Positions 9,983 to 18,327 of a stretch of 45,325 nt of DNA are shown piece by piece. The DNA is taken from NCBI GenBank assembly GCA_014879945.1, contig JACSRE010000108.1:1-45325 (forward strand), given 5' to 3'. The notes under the pieces are model-generated. The model saw nothing but the letters and a program-made list of their open reading frames with translations, was not told the origin of the DNA and made no database searches. Each line of letters opens with the position of its first letter. Position 1 is the first letter of the stretch. Both the position numbers and the translations under genes were made by a program. This DNA comes from Myxococcus sp. Lineage in GTDB: Bacteria; Myxococcota; Myxococcia; Myxococcales; Myxococcaceae.

Positions 9983-11389
9983 ATGATCGAGCTCGAGTTC
10001 GTCGGCGCCGCGCAGACCGTCACCGGCTCGAAGCACCTGCTGCGCGCGCCCAAAGCGAACGTGCTGCTGGACTGCGGCCTCTTCCAGGGGCACCGCCGCG
10101 AGGCCAACCAGCGCAACCGCAGCCTCCCCCTCGACGTGGGCGAGCTCGACGCGGTGGTGCTCTCGCACGCGCACATCGACCACAGCGGGGCGCTGCCCAT
10201 CTTGTTCCAGAAGGGCTACCGGGGCCCGGTGTTCGCCACGCCCGCCACGCGGGACCTGTGCCTGCCGATGCTGGAGGACGCGGCCGCGATTCAAGAAGCC
10301 GACGCCCGGCACATCGCGCGGCTGATCGAGCGAAAGCACGCCGACCTCGAGCCGGTGGAGCCGCTCTTCACCTCGGACGACGTGGTGGGGCTGCTGGGCC
10401 AGATGGTGGCCATTCCCTACGGGCGGCGCACGGTGGTGGCCACGGGGGTGACGGCGACCTTCCTCGACGCCGGGCACGTGCTGGGCAGCGCCATCGTGGT
10501 GCTGGACATCGACGACGAAGGTGCGGTGACGCGGCTGGTCTTCACCGGCGACCTGGGCCGGCCCCACCTGCCGATCTTGCGAGATCCCCAGGTGCCCGAC
10601 GGGGCGAACTGCCTGCTGATGGAGAGCACCTACGGCGACCGCCTGCACGGGCCCCTGGAGCAGTCGGCCACCGCGCTGGCCGAGACCATCAGCCGCACGG
10701 TGGCGCGCGGCGGCAAGGTGATCATCCCCTCGTTCGCGCTCGAGCGGGCCCAGGAGGTCATCTTCGAGCTCAAGCGCCTGCGCCTGGCCGGGCGCATTCC
10801 GCTGGTGCCGGTGTACGTGGACTCGCCGCTGACGGTGAAGCTCACCGAGGTCTTCCGGCGGCACCCCGACTGCTACGACCGCGAGACGTTCGAGCTGCTG
10901 CGCAGCGGTGAGTCGCCCTTCGACTTCGAGGGCCTCGAGTACGTGTCAGAGGTCGCGAAGTCGAAGGCCATCGACGCCGCTGACGAGCCCTGCGTCATCA
11001 TCTCGGCCAGCGGCATGTGTGAAGGCGGGCGGGTGCTGCATCACCTGCGCATGGCCATCGAGAACGAGCGGAACACCGTGCTGATGGTGGGGTTTCAGGC
11101 GCAGCACACCCTGGGGCGGCGCCTGGTGGAGCGGCGGCGCGAGGTGCGCATCTTCGGCCTGATGCACCCGCTGCGCGCCGAGGTGGTGGTGCTCGACGGC
11201 TTCTCGGCGCACGCCGATCAGCGCGGGCTGGTGGAGTTCGCCGAGGCCACCCGCAAGCGCGGCCAGCTGCAGCAGGTCATTCTCGTGCACGGCGAGCTGC
11301 CCGCGCAGAAGGCCCTGGCCGGGGTGCTGGACGAGCACGGCTTTCCCACCGTGCACATCCCCGAGGCCGGAACCCGCCTGCGCCTGTGA
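9983..11389 (+). CDS. MBL-fold beta-CASP RNA-metabolising hydrolase (RNase J/CPSF-like)
   Basis: 468 residues from ATG 9983 (MIELEFVGAAQTVTGSKH, the typical start of this family); an in-frame GTG at 9968 is less likely. Zinc-site motif HAHIDHSGAL (HxHxDH), a downstream DAGHVLGSA, TYGDR, and beta-CASP motifs FALERAQE, IISASGMCEGGRVLHHL and GFSAHADQ are all present. Enzymes of this type are endo- or 5'-exoribonucleases in the cytoplasm acting in RNA processing. Length and motif order match the stand-alone bacterial CPSF-like group rather than the longer RNase J1. The next gene is tail-to-tail 25 bases away. Confidence 0.92.
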   Translation: MIELEFVGAAQTVTGSKHLLRAPKANVLLDCGLFQGHRREANQRNRSLPLDVGELDAVVLSHAHIDHSGALPILFQKGYRGPVFATPATRDLCLPMLEDAAAIQEADARHIARLIERKHADLEPVEPLFTSDDVVGLLGQMVAIPYGRRTVVATGVTATFLDAGHVLGSAIVVLDIDDEGAVTRLVFTGDLGRPHLPILRDPQVPDGANCLLMESTYGDRLHGPLEQSATALAETISRTVARGGKVIIPSFALERAQEVIFELKRLRLAGRIPLVPVYVDSPLTVKLTEVFRRHPDCYDRETFELLRSGESPFDFEGLEYVSEVAKSKAIDAADEPCVIISASGMCEGGRVLHHLRMAIENERNTVLMVGFQAQHTLGRRLVERRREVRIFGLMHPLRAEVVVLDGFSAHADQRGLVEFAEATRKRGQLQQVILVHGELPAQKALAGVLDEHGFPTVHIPEAGTRLRL

Positions 11390-11414
11390 GCGCGGCGCTC
11401 GGGCCCGCCCGTGG

Positions 11415-12152
11415 CTACCAGCGGCCCTGCACGCCGACCGTCGCGCCCTGGCCCCTGGGCAGCACCGAGAGCGTCGGCGCCATCGTCGCGTCGTCGCTCG
11501 AGCCCACCTCGTAGCCGATGATGGAGCCCAGCAGCGGCAGCGCGAACGTCGCCGACAGCGCGTCAGGCCCACCGAAGGCCACCGCCGCCGCCCCGACCGC
11601 CGCGCCGAGCAGGTCGCCCAGCACCGGCGCGTACCAGGGCGCGTCTCCGCGAAAGAGCAGCCCCGACACCAGCACGCCGATGGGCGCGCCGATCGCGAAG
11701 CCGATGGCCCCGCCCGTCCAGATGTTGCCGATGGAGGTCAGCCCGGGCCTGAGGTACTCGCCGCCGACGAAGCCGCCGATGATGGCCGTCGCCGTGCCGA
11801 TGCCGGCGCCCAACAACGCCGACATGCCGATGCGGACGAAGCGCGGGTTCGCGATGGGCTCGGCCTGCTGCACCGTGCCCGGCTGTTGCGGCCCCCCCTG
11901 TGGCACCTGGTAGTTGGGCTGCGGCGCCTGGGGCGCCTGGGGCTGCAGCGTTCCAGGCACGGTCGAGGGCAGCGGCTGAGAGCCCTGGGGCTGCAGGCTG
12001 GGGTCGAGCGGCGCGTTGGCCACCACCGGCGGCGCGATGATGCGGCCCTGGCTCGGATCGACGACGTCGGCCTGCACCAACGGAGGGGCAGAGAAGTCTT
12101 GCGCCGCCGACACGCCGGCGAGCGCCATCGGAATGAGGAGGACTGCTCGCAT
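11415..12152 (-). CDS. Exported Pro/Gln-rich, Gly-rich membrane protein of unknown function
   Basis: The ATG at 12150-12152 has AGGTGG upstream and begins a signal peptide (MRAVLLIPMALAGVSAAQDF), giving 245 residues; the frame is open further upstream without such a signal. Residues 45-100 are rich in Pro and Gln (LQPQAPQAPQPNYQVPQGG). The C-terminal half holds several glycine-zipper-like hydrophobic helices (GAGIGTATAIIGGFVGG, GGAIGFAIGAPIGVLVSG, GAAVGAAAVAFGG) that probably insert in a membrane. No known domain was recognised. It diverges from the 12326 gene; the 173 bases between hold no clear gene. Confidence 0.7.
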   Translation of the reverse strand: MRAVLLIPMALAGVSAAQDFSAPPLVQADVVDPSQGRIIAPPVVANAPLDPSLQPQGSQPLPSTVPGTLQPQAPQAPQPNYQVPQGGPQQPGTVQQAEPIANPRFVRIGMSALLGAGIGTATAIIGGFVGGEYLRPGLTSIGNIWTGGAIGFAIGAPIGVLVSGLLFRGDAPWYAPVLGDLLGAAVGAAAVAFGGPDALSATFALPLLGSIIGYEVGSSDDATMAPTLSVLPRGQGATVGVQGRW

Positions 12153-12325
12153 CACAACCACCTGGAAGCTCGAAGACCTGCGACCTCGACCGAGACGTGC
12201 CCACCTCGACGGGCCGGCTTCATCTTTCTTCACCGCGCCCACCTCTGACCCTTCACAGTCGATTCCTACTGTCCCTCGACGCGACGAGCCACTGGCGGCT
12301 TGGGCGACGAAAGGGACGGTACGAC

Positions 12326-12847
12326 ATGTTCGGCTTCATCGTTGGAACGCTGAGCCTCATCGGGTTGATCAAGGTGGCGCGCTGGGGGCGGCACGGCGGC
12401 GGCGGTTGGGGGCGGCGCGGCATGCACGGCGGCGCCCGCAGGTGGATGCTGAGGCGGCTCTTCGAGCGGCTCGACACCACGCCCGGGCAGGAGAAGGTGG
12501 TGCTCGAGGCCGCTGACGAGGCGCAGCGGGTGATGTGGCAGGCGCGTGAAGCGCTGTTCCGCGCGCGCAGCGAGTACGCGAAGGCGATGCGGGGCGAGCA
12601 GTTCGACAACGAGGCCGTCAACGCCGCGTTCGAGAAGCAGCAGGCCAGCGTCGACGAGGTGAAGAAGACGGTGAAGTCGCGCCTGCAGGCGATTCACGAG
12701 GCGCTCAACCCCGAGCAGCGCACGGTGCTGGCCGACCTCATCGAGTTCGGGCCCGGCCGCCTTCACCACGGCGGGCACTGCGGCGGCTGCTTCTCGCAGC
12801 ACGGGCGCGGGCCGATGGGCCACGGGCCGTCGACGGTCAGCGTCTGA
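12326..12847 (+). CDS. Spy/CpxP/CnrX-like periplasmic metal- or stress-sensing protein
   Basis: 173 residues from the ATG at 12326, with an AGGGAC site 11 bases upstream; longer in-frame starts run through unlikely sequence. An N-terminal membrane segment (MFGFIVGTLSLIGLIKVARW) is followed by a Gly/His/Arg-rich stretch and a long helical region (about residues 45-140) with EKQQASVDEVKKTVKSRLQA and LNPEQRTVLADLI, an LTxxQ-like motif as in Spy, CpxP and CnrX. The C-terminus holds HHGGHCGGC and HGRGPMGHG, likely metal ligands. It precedes a small His-rich exported protein and an OmpR/histidine-kinase pair, a layout typical of envelope-stress or heavy-metal sensing modules. Confidence 0.75.
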   Translation: MFGFIVGTLSLIGLIKVARWGRHGGGGWGRRGMHGGARRWMLRRLFERLDTTPGQEKVVLEAADEAQRVMWQAREALFRARSEYAKAMRGEQFDNEAVNAAFEKQQASVDEVKKTVKSRLQAIHEALNPEQRTVLADLIEFGPGRLHHGGHCGGCFSQHGRGPMGHGPSTVSV

Positions 12848-12883
12848 AGCAGCGTTCATTTCAATCACACGAGGAGAAGACAC

Positions 12884-13231
12884 ATGCGTTACGCACTGAT
12901 GGCGGTCCTGGCGTTCGGAGTGGTGGGTGGGTTCGGTTCGGCGATCGCGCGCGCGGCCCACTGGAGGCACGGCGGCGGTGGCTGCCACGCCGAGGGGCGC
13001 TGGCACGACGCGCGCTTCGGCTCGCGCTTCGAGGAGCCCCGGGCCGAGGTGAAGCAGGCCGCGCCCCAACCGCAGACGGTGGTGGTGCAGTCACCCGCGC
13101 CGGCCGCGGCGCCGGCGCCGCAGATCTTCGTGATCATGCCTGGCGCGCAGGCCTCGCCGACCCAGGCGCAGCCCATCGTGGTGCCCGCGGTGGCCGTGCC
13201 CGCCGCGCAGGCCCCCGCGCAGCCGCAGTGA
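12884..13231 (+). CDS. Small His-rich exported protein
   Basis: 115 residues from ATG 12884 with a GAGGAG site about 8 bases upstream. The signal peptide (MRYALMAVLAFGVVGGFGSA) is followed by HWRHGGGGCHAEGRWHD, a cluster of four His and a Cys that resembles the HGGHCGGC tail of the preceding protein. The rest is low-complexity Ala, Pro, Gln and Val. It lies 36 bases after the Spy-like gene and 86 before the response regulator. A periplasmic metal-binding or accessory sensor role is inferred from composition and context only. Confidence 0.65.
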   Translation: MRYALMAVLAFGVVGGFGSAIARAAHWRHGGGGCHAEGRWHDARFGSRFEEPRAEVKQAAPQPQTVVVQSPAPAAAPAPQIFVIMPGAQASPTQAQPIVVPAVAVPAAQAPAQPQ

Positions 13232-13317
13232 CGGGCTGAAAAACGAGCGTGGGCGCATCGGGTGCTGCATGCTCGATGCGCCCCCGGAGCACCTTCAGAG
13301 GAAGGCGACATCACCCC

Positions 13318-13992
13318 ATGGCCTCACGAGTGCTGCTCATCGACGACGACGCCCGGCTGCCCGAGCTGCTCCAGAGCTACATGGAGCAGAACGGCGTCAC
13401 CCTCGCGCACGCCCCCGACGGGCCCCGGGGCCTGGCCATGCTGGAGCAGGGCGCGTGGGACGCGGTGCTCCTTGACGTGATGATGCCGGGCATGGACGGG
13501 CTCGAGGTCTGCAAGCGCATTCGCGCGAAGTCGAGCCTGCCTGTGATCATGCTGACCGCGCGCGGTGACGAGACCGATCGCGTGGTGGGGCTCGAGCTGG
13601 GCGCCGACGACTACGTGGGCAAGCCGTTCTCGCCGCGGGAACTCTTGGCGCGGCTGCGGGCGGTGCTCCGGCGCTCGAGGCCCGAGGTGGTGAACGAGCA
13701 GCTCCAGGTGGGCGCCATCGCCCTCGACGTGCCCGCGCGCAGCGTGACGGTGTCGGGCAAGGCCGCAGACCTCACCGGCATCGAGTTCGACATCCTCGTG
13801 GCGCTGATGCGCCGGGCCGGCCGGGTGGTGCCCCGCGACGCGCTGCTGTCTGAGGCCGGGCGCTCCGACGTGGTGGTGGGTGAGCGCACCGTCGACGTGC
13901 ACATCAGCCACCTGCGCCAGAAGCTGGGCGACGACCCGCCGAAGCTGATCAAGACGGTCCGAGGCGTCGGCTACGTGCTGACGAAGGAGTGA
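13318..13992 (+). CDS. OmpR/PhoB-family response regulator
   Basis: 224 residues from ATG 13318, preceded by GAGGAAGG. The receiver domain has the acidic pocket IDDD (residues 8-11), phospho-acceptor Asp53 in LLDVMMPGMDG, and the GKPFSPRE lysine motif. The C-terminal winged-helix DNA-binding domain ends with HISHLRQKLGDDPPKLIKTV and RGVGYVLTKE. It is paired with the kinase 57 bases downstream and follows the two metal-sensor-like genes, which it likely controls. Its closest family resemblance is to CpxR/RstA-type regulators. Confidence 0.95.
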   Translation: MASRVLLIDDDARLPELLQSYMEQNGVTLAHAPDGPRGLAMLEQGAWDAVLLDVMMPGMDGLEVCKRIRAKSSLPVIMLTARGDETDRVVGLELGADDYVGKPFSPRELLARLRAVLRRSRPEVVNEQLQVGAIALDVPARSVTVSGKAADLTGIEFDILVALMRRAGRVVPRDALLSEAGRSDVVVGERTVDVHISHLRQKLGDDPPKLIKTVRGVGYVLTKE

Positions 13993-14049
13993 CGAGGTGA
14001 GCGCTCCCCAGGTGCACGGCGTGAAGGTGAACGCGCGGCGGGGCGCCCC

Positions 14050-15372
14050 ATGAGGCAGCGTCATGCGTTCCGTCACGGCCACCGGGCCATGGGGCCCATC
14101 GGGCGCTTCGTGCGCTCGCGCCTGCACCGGCGCATCTTCGCGTGGTTCGCCGGCGGCATCGTCGCCACCATGGTGTTGACGTCGTTCGTCTTCATGGTGC
14201 TCGGCAAGCTGCAGGAGCCGGTGTGGCAGCGCAGCATGGACCGCGGGCTGATCTGGGTCGGTGATCAGTTCGCGCGCGATTGGAACGACCCGGGCGCCCG
14301 CCAGGCGTTCGCCAACCAGACGGCCGACCAGATGGACATGAACCTCGCGCTGCTCGACCCGAACGGCGCGGCGCTCTTCACCGTCGGGCCCGCCTGCGGG
14401 CGGCACGCCTTCGAGTTTCCGGTGGCGCGCAACGGCGTTCGGCTGGGCACCGTGCGCGCCTGCTCGCGCAGCGTCTCGCCGCAGGCCTGGCGCTTCGGCC
14501 TGGGCTTCGCCATCGCCGTCGGCATTCTCTGGCTCGCCTCGGGCAAGGTGGCGCGGCGGCTCGCGAGGCCGCTCGACCACCTCACGCAGGTCGTCAAGCG
14601 CATCGGCACTGGCGAGCTGTCGGCCCGCGCGGAGCTCGTCTCGTGTCACGAGCCGGATGAGCTCGGGGTGGTGGCCGACGCGGTGAACGACATGGCCAGC
14701 CGCATCGAAAAGCAGCTGGCTGATCAGCGCGAGCTGCTGGCGGCCGTCTCTCACGAGCTGCGCACGCCGTTGGCCCGCATGCGCATCGTCTCGGAGATCG
14801 CCCGGGACACCGGCGCGACGACGAAGACCTACGACGACCTCGACCGTGAGGTGGAAGAGATGGACGCGCTGGTCGGGCAGTTGCTGGCGAGCTCGCGCCT
14901 CGACTTCGGCGTCTTGACGATGCGCGAGCTCTCGCTGCGCGACGTGGTCGCCCGCGCGACCGAGCGCGCGGGGCTGCCCATCGACGTCGCGCAGGTCGAA
15001 GGCGAAGGCGACCGCCTGACGGGCGACGCCACGCTGCTCCAGCGCGCCATCGCCAACCTGCTCGACAACGCGAAGAAGCACGCCGGCGGCGTCGAGGCCC
15101 TGCGCGTCGTCATTCACGCCGACCGGGTCTCGTTCGACGTGCTCGACCGCGGGCCGGGGCTCCCCGAAGGCGGCGAGGCCGCGCTGTTTCAGAAGTTCCA
15201 GCGACGGACGGACGACAACGGCACCTCCGAGGGCCTCGGGTTGGGCCTGGCCCTCGTCAAGCGCATCGCGAAGGCGCACGGGGGCGCGGTCTGGGCGAGG
15301 CAGCGTGATGGCGGCGGCGCGGTGTTCGGCTTCGACGTGGCGCTGAAGTCGGCTCCTTCGACCGGCTCGTAG
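14050..15372 (+). CDS. Membrane sensor histidine kinase
   Basis: 440 residues. A His/Arg-rich cytoplasmic start is followed by TM1 (about 30-51), a ~95-residue periplasmic sensor with two Cys (GPACGRHAF and VRACSRS), TM2 (about 147-165) and a HAMP region. The dimerisation box AAVSHELRTPLARM has phospho-acceptor His235. ATP-binding motifs are ANLLDNAKKHA, DRGPGLPEGG and GLGLGLALVKRIAKAHGG. The layout is that of CpxA/RstB kinases. It lies 57 bases after its response regulator. The sensor Cys and His residues could bind metal, which is inference. Confidence 0.94.
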   Translation: MRQRHAFRHGHRAMGPIGRFVRSRLHRRIFAWFAGGIVATMVLTSFVFMVLGKLQEPVWQRSMDRGLIWVGDQFARDWNDPGARQAFANQTADQMDMNLALLDPNGAALFTVGPACGRHAFEFPVARNGVRLGTVRACSRSVSPQAWRFGLGFAIAVGILWLASGKVARRLARPLDHLTQVVKRIGTGELSARAELVSCHEPDELGVVADAVNDMASRIEKQLADQRELLAAVSHELRTPLARMRIVSEIARDTGATTKTYDDLDREVEEMDALVGQLLASSRLDFGVLTMRELSLRDVVARATERAGLPIDVAQVEGEGDRLTGDATLLQRAIANLLDNAKKHAGGVEALRVVIHADRVSFDVLDRGPGLPEGGEAALFQKFQRRTDDNGTSEGLGLGLALVKRIAKAHGGAVWARQRDGGGAVFGFDVALKSAPSTGS

Positions 15373-15459
15373 ACTCCGGCGTCACCGTGCTCGCCCCGAA
15401 TTTCGGCCTCTGCACTGCGTCACGCAGCCTCATTGCGCAGTTCGGCCGCAGAGGGTGTG

Positions 15460-16194
15460 ATGACCAACGTGCTTCGCCGTACCGTCCTGGCTGCCCTCCT
15501 CGTCACCAGCGCCAGCGCGGCCGCAGACAAGGTGACGGTGCCCGCTGACGTCGGCATCGGGCCCGAGGCGTTCTGGTTCTACGGCCCGCTCCTCGAGAAC
15601 CGCGGCGCCGTGCCGCACTTCGCGCTGGCCTTCAACCTCTACGCCGTCATCGACAAGGACTGGATCAACGAGAACCGCGACCGCGTGCCGGCGAAGTACC
15701 GCGGCCAGGCCGATCGCATCACCGAGCTGAAGATCGGCCCGTCCATCTTCATTCCCTCGACGCTCTACATCTCGCCCTCGATCGACGCGCTCAACGGCGT
15801 GGGGCTGTTCGGCCTGAGCTGGAAGCCGCTGGGCCTGACGCTGGTGTCCACCGGGCAGAAGTCGGAGCGCAGCTGGAACCAGAGCCGGGGGCGCTTCAGC
15901 CTCGACGCCAACCTGCTGCTCACCTACCTGTACATCTACTCGAACGTGCGCGGCGTCGAGCTCGCGGGCATTCCGTCGACGCACTTCTTGAGGCCGGGCG
16001 TGGAGCTGCAGACGACGTTGCTGCTGAACGTCTCGCGCACCTTCCTGGTGAGCGTCGGCGGCGGCGCGCAGGCCTACATTCCGCAGCGCCTGGGCGCGTT
16101 CTTCGACGTGCTGCCGATCGAGCGCACCGTGTGGCTCTCGTTCTTCGCGTTCTTGAAGTTCCACTGGCGTTTCCCCTACGAGCTCAACCTGTAG
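15460..16194 (+). CDS. Exported outer-membrane-like protein
   Basis: 244 residues from ATG 15460 (GAGGG 8 bases upstream). A signal peptide (MTNVLRRTVLAALLVTSASA) is followed by alternating strands rich in Tyr, Phe and Leu (FWFYGPLLENRG, LLLTYLYIYSNVRGVEL, TLLLNVSRTFLVSVGGG), ending FHWRFPYELNL. This suggests an 8-stranded barrel or a related outer-membrane protein. No named family was recognised. A short inverted repeat CTGCG-TCA-CGCAG (15415-15427) lies in the leader region. Confidence 0.65.
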   Translation: MTNVLRRTVLAALLVTSASAAADKVTVPADVGIGPEAFWFYGPLLENRGAVPHFALAFNLYAVIDKDWINENRDRVPAKYRGQADRITELKIGPSIFIPSTLYISPSIDALNGVGLFGLSWKPLGLTLVSTGQKSERSWNQSRGRFSLDANLLLTYLYIYSNVRGVELAGIPSTHFLRPGVELQTTLLLNVSRTFLVSVGGGAQAYIPQRLGAFFDVLPIERTVWLSFFAFLKFHWRFPYELNL

Positions 16195-16218
16195 CCCTCG
16201 CCGCATCCCCGGAGTCCC

Positions 16219-17739
16219 ATGCCTGGCCCGATTCGCAACGCCCCCACCGCCCCGCCCAGCGTCACCACGCCGACCAACACGCCGTCGCCGGCCGCGCCCG
16301 CGACCGCCTCGACGCCCGCCGCGCCACAGGCGTGGGGCCCCGCGACCGGCCCAGCGCCGCGCCCGGCGAGTGACGGGTTCAGCGGCCTCGCGGGAGCGGT
16401 GACGGGCCGGGTGGCCCAGGCCTTGGGGGCGAAGACCGGGAGCGCCTACGAGCTCGTGCCGGGCCGTTACCCCACCACCGTCGCGCTCCCGCAGGTGCTG
16501 CAGGGCCTCGCCAGCTCGCCCCAGGGGGGCGCCGCGGCGCAGCAGCTGCTCACCCAGTTCCAGCAGCGCACCGGCATCGCGCTCCCGCCGAGCGTGGTGG
16601 CCGCCGTGAAGGCCAACCCGGCGGCGTTGACCCAGGCGCTCGAGGTGACGCCGGAGCAGATGTCGGGCGGCGTCGGCGCGCTCAACCAGGCCTACCGCGC
16701 CGGCAAGGTGAAGAACCCCGAGCCCCGCAAGGACATGCTCCCCCAGAAGTTCGACCTGGCGACGCTCGACTCGGTGGACTGGCCCCGCCCGAAGTCGACG
16801 CTCAAGGAGGTCGCGCCCGGGCTCTTCACCGGCGACGTCGCCAGCACCACCTCGGACGCGAAGGTGAAGCAGAGCTGCGTGATGTCGGAGATCTTCCAGC
16901 GGCTCGCGCGCAACCCGACGGCCGGCGCCGACGCGAAGTTCGAGGTCGCCTTCAACGGCCAGTCGTACACCAGCACCCAGGAGTTCGTCGGCGCGCTCCA
17001 GAAGGCCGGCTACGACGTCTCGGTGCGCTTCGACACGCGCGTCGCCAACTTCGCGGCGCTCAAGGCAGCGGTGCCGGGCACCAACCCACCGCAACTGGTC
17101 GACGTCGCCGCCCCGCTGATGATCAAGACGGGCCTCAAGGACGCCTCGGGGAAAGAGGCCGTGGTGCCCGCCGCGCACTCCGAGATGCTCATCAGCATCT
17201 CGTCGGGCCCCAACGCGCGAGGCCCGAAGCTCGACGCCACCACGCGCTTCTTCCAGGGCGTCTCGGGCACGGGCTTCTTCCCCGACGTGCACGCCAGCCC
17301 CGACTGGCTCGGCAGCACGAAGAGCGAACCGCTCGGGGGGAAAGAGGCGCTCAAGGCCATCACCATCGCGGGCGCCTTCACCGACGTGGTGGAGGACGCG
17401 GCGAAGCGGCTCGGCCTCTACGCCGACGGCTACGGCATCACCGGCGTGTGCAACGACTCGGTCGCGGTGGTGCAGCAGGCCGTCACCGGCGCCGCCTCGC
17501 AGTACCCGCTGTTGATGAACGACGACGTGCTGCTCGGGGAGCTCAAGAAGCGCTTGTCCGACGGAGATCGCACCGGCGACTCGACCTACCGCGCCATCAA
17601 GAAGGCCATCGTCGACCTGCCCAGCGACACCCGCCCCAACCCGACCGCTCAGCGCCGCGCGCTCTCGTCGATTCCATGGAGCGAAGGCCGCGAGCCCTTT
17701 GTGTCCACCGTCGACGCCCGCCGCATTCTGGGCGGGTAA
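16219..17739 (+). CDS. Unrecognised 506-residue protein with disordered Pro/Thr N-terminus
   Basis: ATG 16219 has GGAG 5 bases upstream and lies 24 bases after the previous stop. Residues 1-60 are Pro, Thr and Ala rich with no signal peptide. A globular part follows from about residue 60. Candidate catalytic-type positions are Cys220 (KVKQSCVMSEIF), His320 (AAHSEMLISIS) and Cys411 (GVCNDSVAVVQQ), which might form a Cys/His site, but this is speculative. It resembles no family I can name. A further short gene at 17804 begins 64 bases downstream and could be a partner. Confidence 0.6.
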   Translation: MPGPIRNAPTAPPSVTTPTNTPSPAAPATASTPAAPQAWGPATGPAPRPASDGFSGLAGAVTGRVAQALGAKTGSAYELVPGRYPTTVALPQVLQGLASSPQGGAAAQQLLTQFQQRTGIALPPSVVAAVKANPAALTQALEVTPEQMSGGVGALNQAYRAGKVKNPEPRKDMLPQKFDLATLDSVDWPRPKSTLKEVAPGLFTGDVASTTSDAKVKQSCVMSEIFQRLARNPTAGADAKFEVAFNGQSYTSTQEFVGALQKAGYDVSVRFDTRVANFAALKAAVPGTNPPQLVDVAAPLMIKTGLKDASGKEAVVPAAHSEMLISISSGPNARGPKLDATTRFFQGVSGTGFFPDVHASPDWLGSTKSEPLGGKEALKAITIAGAFTDVVEDAAKRLGLYADGYGITGVCNDSVAVVQQAVTGAASQYPLLMNDDVLLGELKKRLSDGDRTGDSTYRAIKKAIVDLPSDTRPNPTAQRRALSSIPWSEGREPFVSTVDARRILGG

Positions 17740-17803
17740 CCGGCTGGAACGACAGGGCTGATTCCTTCGCAACCGCGCGCCCACCCCGGCCGACAATGTC
17801 TCC

Positions 17804-18253
17804 ATGAACGTCTTGAGGTCGCTGGCGCGCGAGCTGTTCAGCCTCTACGGCAGCGACGCGACCCGCAAGACGACCGGCGGCGAGGTGGGCCTTCGCACGG
17901 CGCTCGAGAAGCGGGTGGTGCCACCGGTCGTCAACCTCAGCCGCTATCAAGACTCGTTCGAGCGGCTCCCGCAGAGCGTTCAAGGCGCGCTGCACACGCT
18001 CCGGGGCGAGCGCGCGATGGCGAAGGCCAGCTGGGCCCCGCTGGCGATGACCGGCCCCATGGGGGCGTCGCTCGGCGTGGCGGCTGCCCCGGCGCACCAG
18101 GCCCACCTGTCCGATGGTTTCGATGGCTCGCGGCGCCCGCCGGTCGATCTGAGCGGCGGCGTGAAACCACCGGTGGTGCTGCCCATCGAGACGCCGGCGC
18201 CCAGGGCCGCTGGTGCGAACGGCTTCACCGCGTCGCTCGACGACCTGCTCTGA
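17804..18253 (+). CDS. Small unrecognised protein, possible partner of the 506-residue protein
   Basis: 149 residues, starting MNVLRSLARELFSLYGSD. The first 60 residues are helical; the rest is low-complexity with PPVDLSGGVKPPVVLP and an acidic hydrophobic end (ASLDDLL) that could be a recognition tail. No Shine-Dalgarno site precedes it, but GACAAT (17792-17797) sits 6 bases before the ATG as a possible -10 of a leaderless message. Function unknown. Confidence 0.55.
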   Translation: MNVLRSLARELFSLYGSDATRKTTGGEVGLRTALEKRVVPPVVNLSRYQDSFERLPQSVQGALHTLRGERAMAKASWAPLAMTGPMGASLGVAAAPAHQAHLSDGFDGSRRPPVDLSGGVKPPVVLPIETPAPRAAGANGFTASLDDLL

Positions 18254-18290
18254 GTCCAGGCGCCTCGCCGACCAGCCGGGCACCTCACCT

Positions 18291-18319
18291 CTGACATCAC
18301 GCGAGTGCTCGTGTACCTT
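18291..18319 (+). promoter_or_regulatory. Sigma-70-type promoter for the DUF2752-plsY unit (leaderless)
   Basis: CTGACA (18291-18296) and TACCTT (18314-18319) are separated by 17 bases. The predicted start of transcription, about 7 bases after the -10, falls on or beside the GTG at 18328, so the message would be leaderless. No Shine-Dalgarno site is present, which fits. Confidence 0.5.
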
Positions 18320-18327
18320 GGGCGCGC

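Noticed and set aside
11388-11400. Hairpin GAGCG-CGG-CGCTC between convergent genes as a bidirectional terminator
   Set aside because: Five-base stem overlapping the stop codon with no T-run; too weak to call.
13324-15279. Long minus-strand open frame across the regulator and kinase genes
   Set aside because: The plus strand encodes complete OmpR and histidine-kinase proteins; the minus frame has no recognisable motif.
15415-15427. CTGCG-TCA-CGCAG palindrome as an operator
   Set aside because: Only five-base arms in GC-rich sequence with no second copy.
15430-17805. 791-residue minus-strand open frame
   Set aside because: Arg/His/Ala-rich shadow of the two plus-strand genes, which have ribosome sites and a signal peptide.
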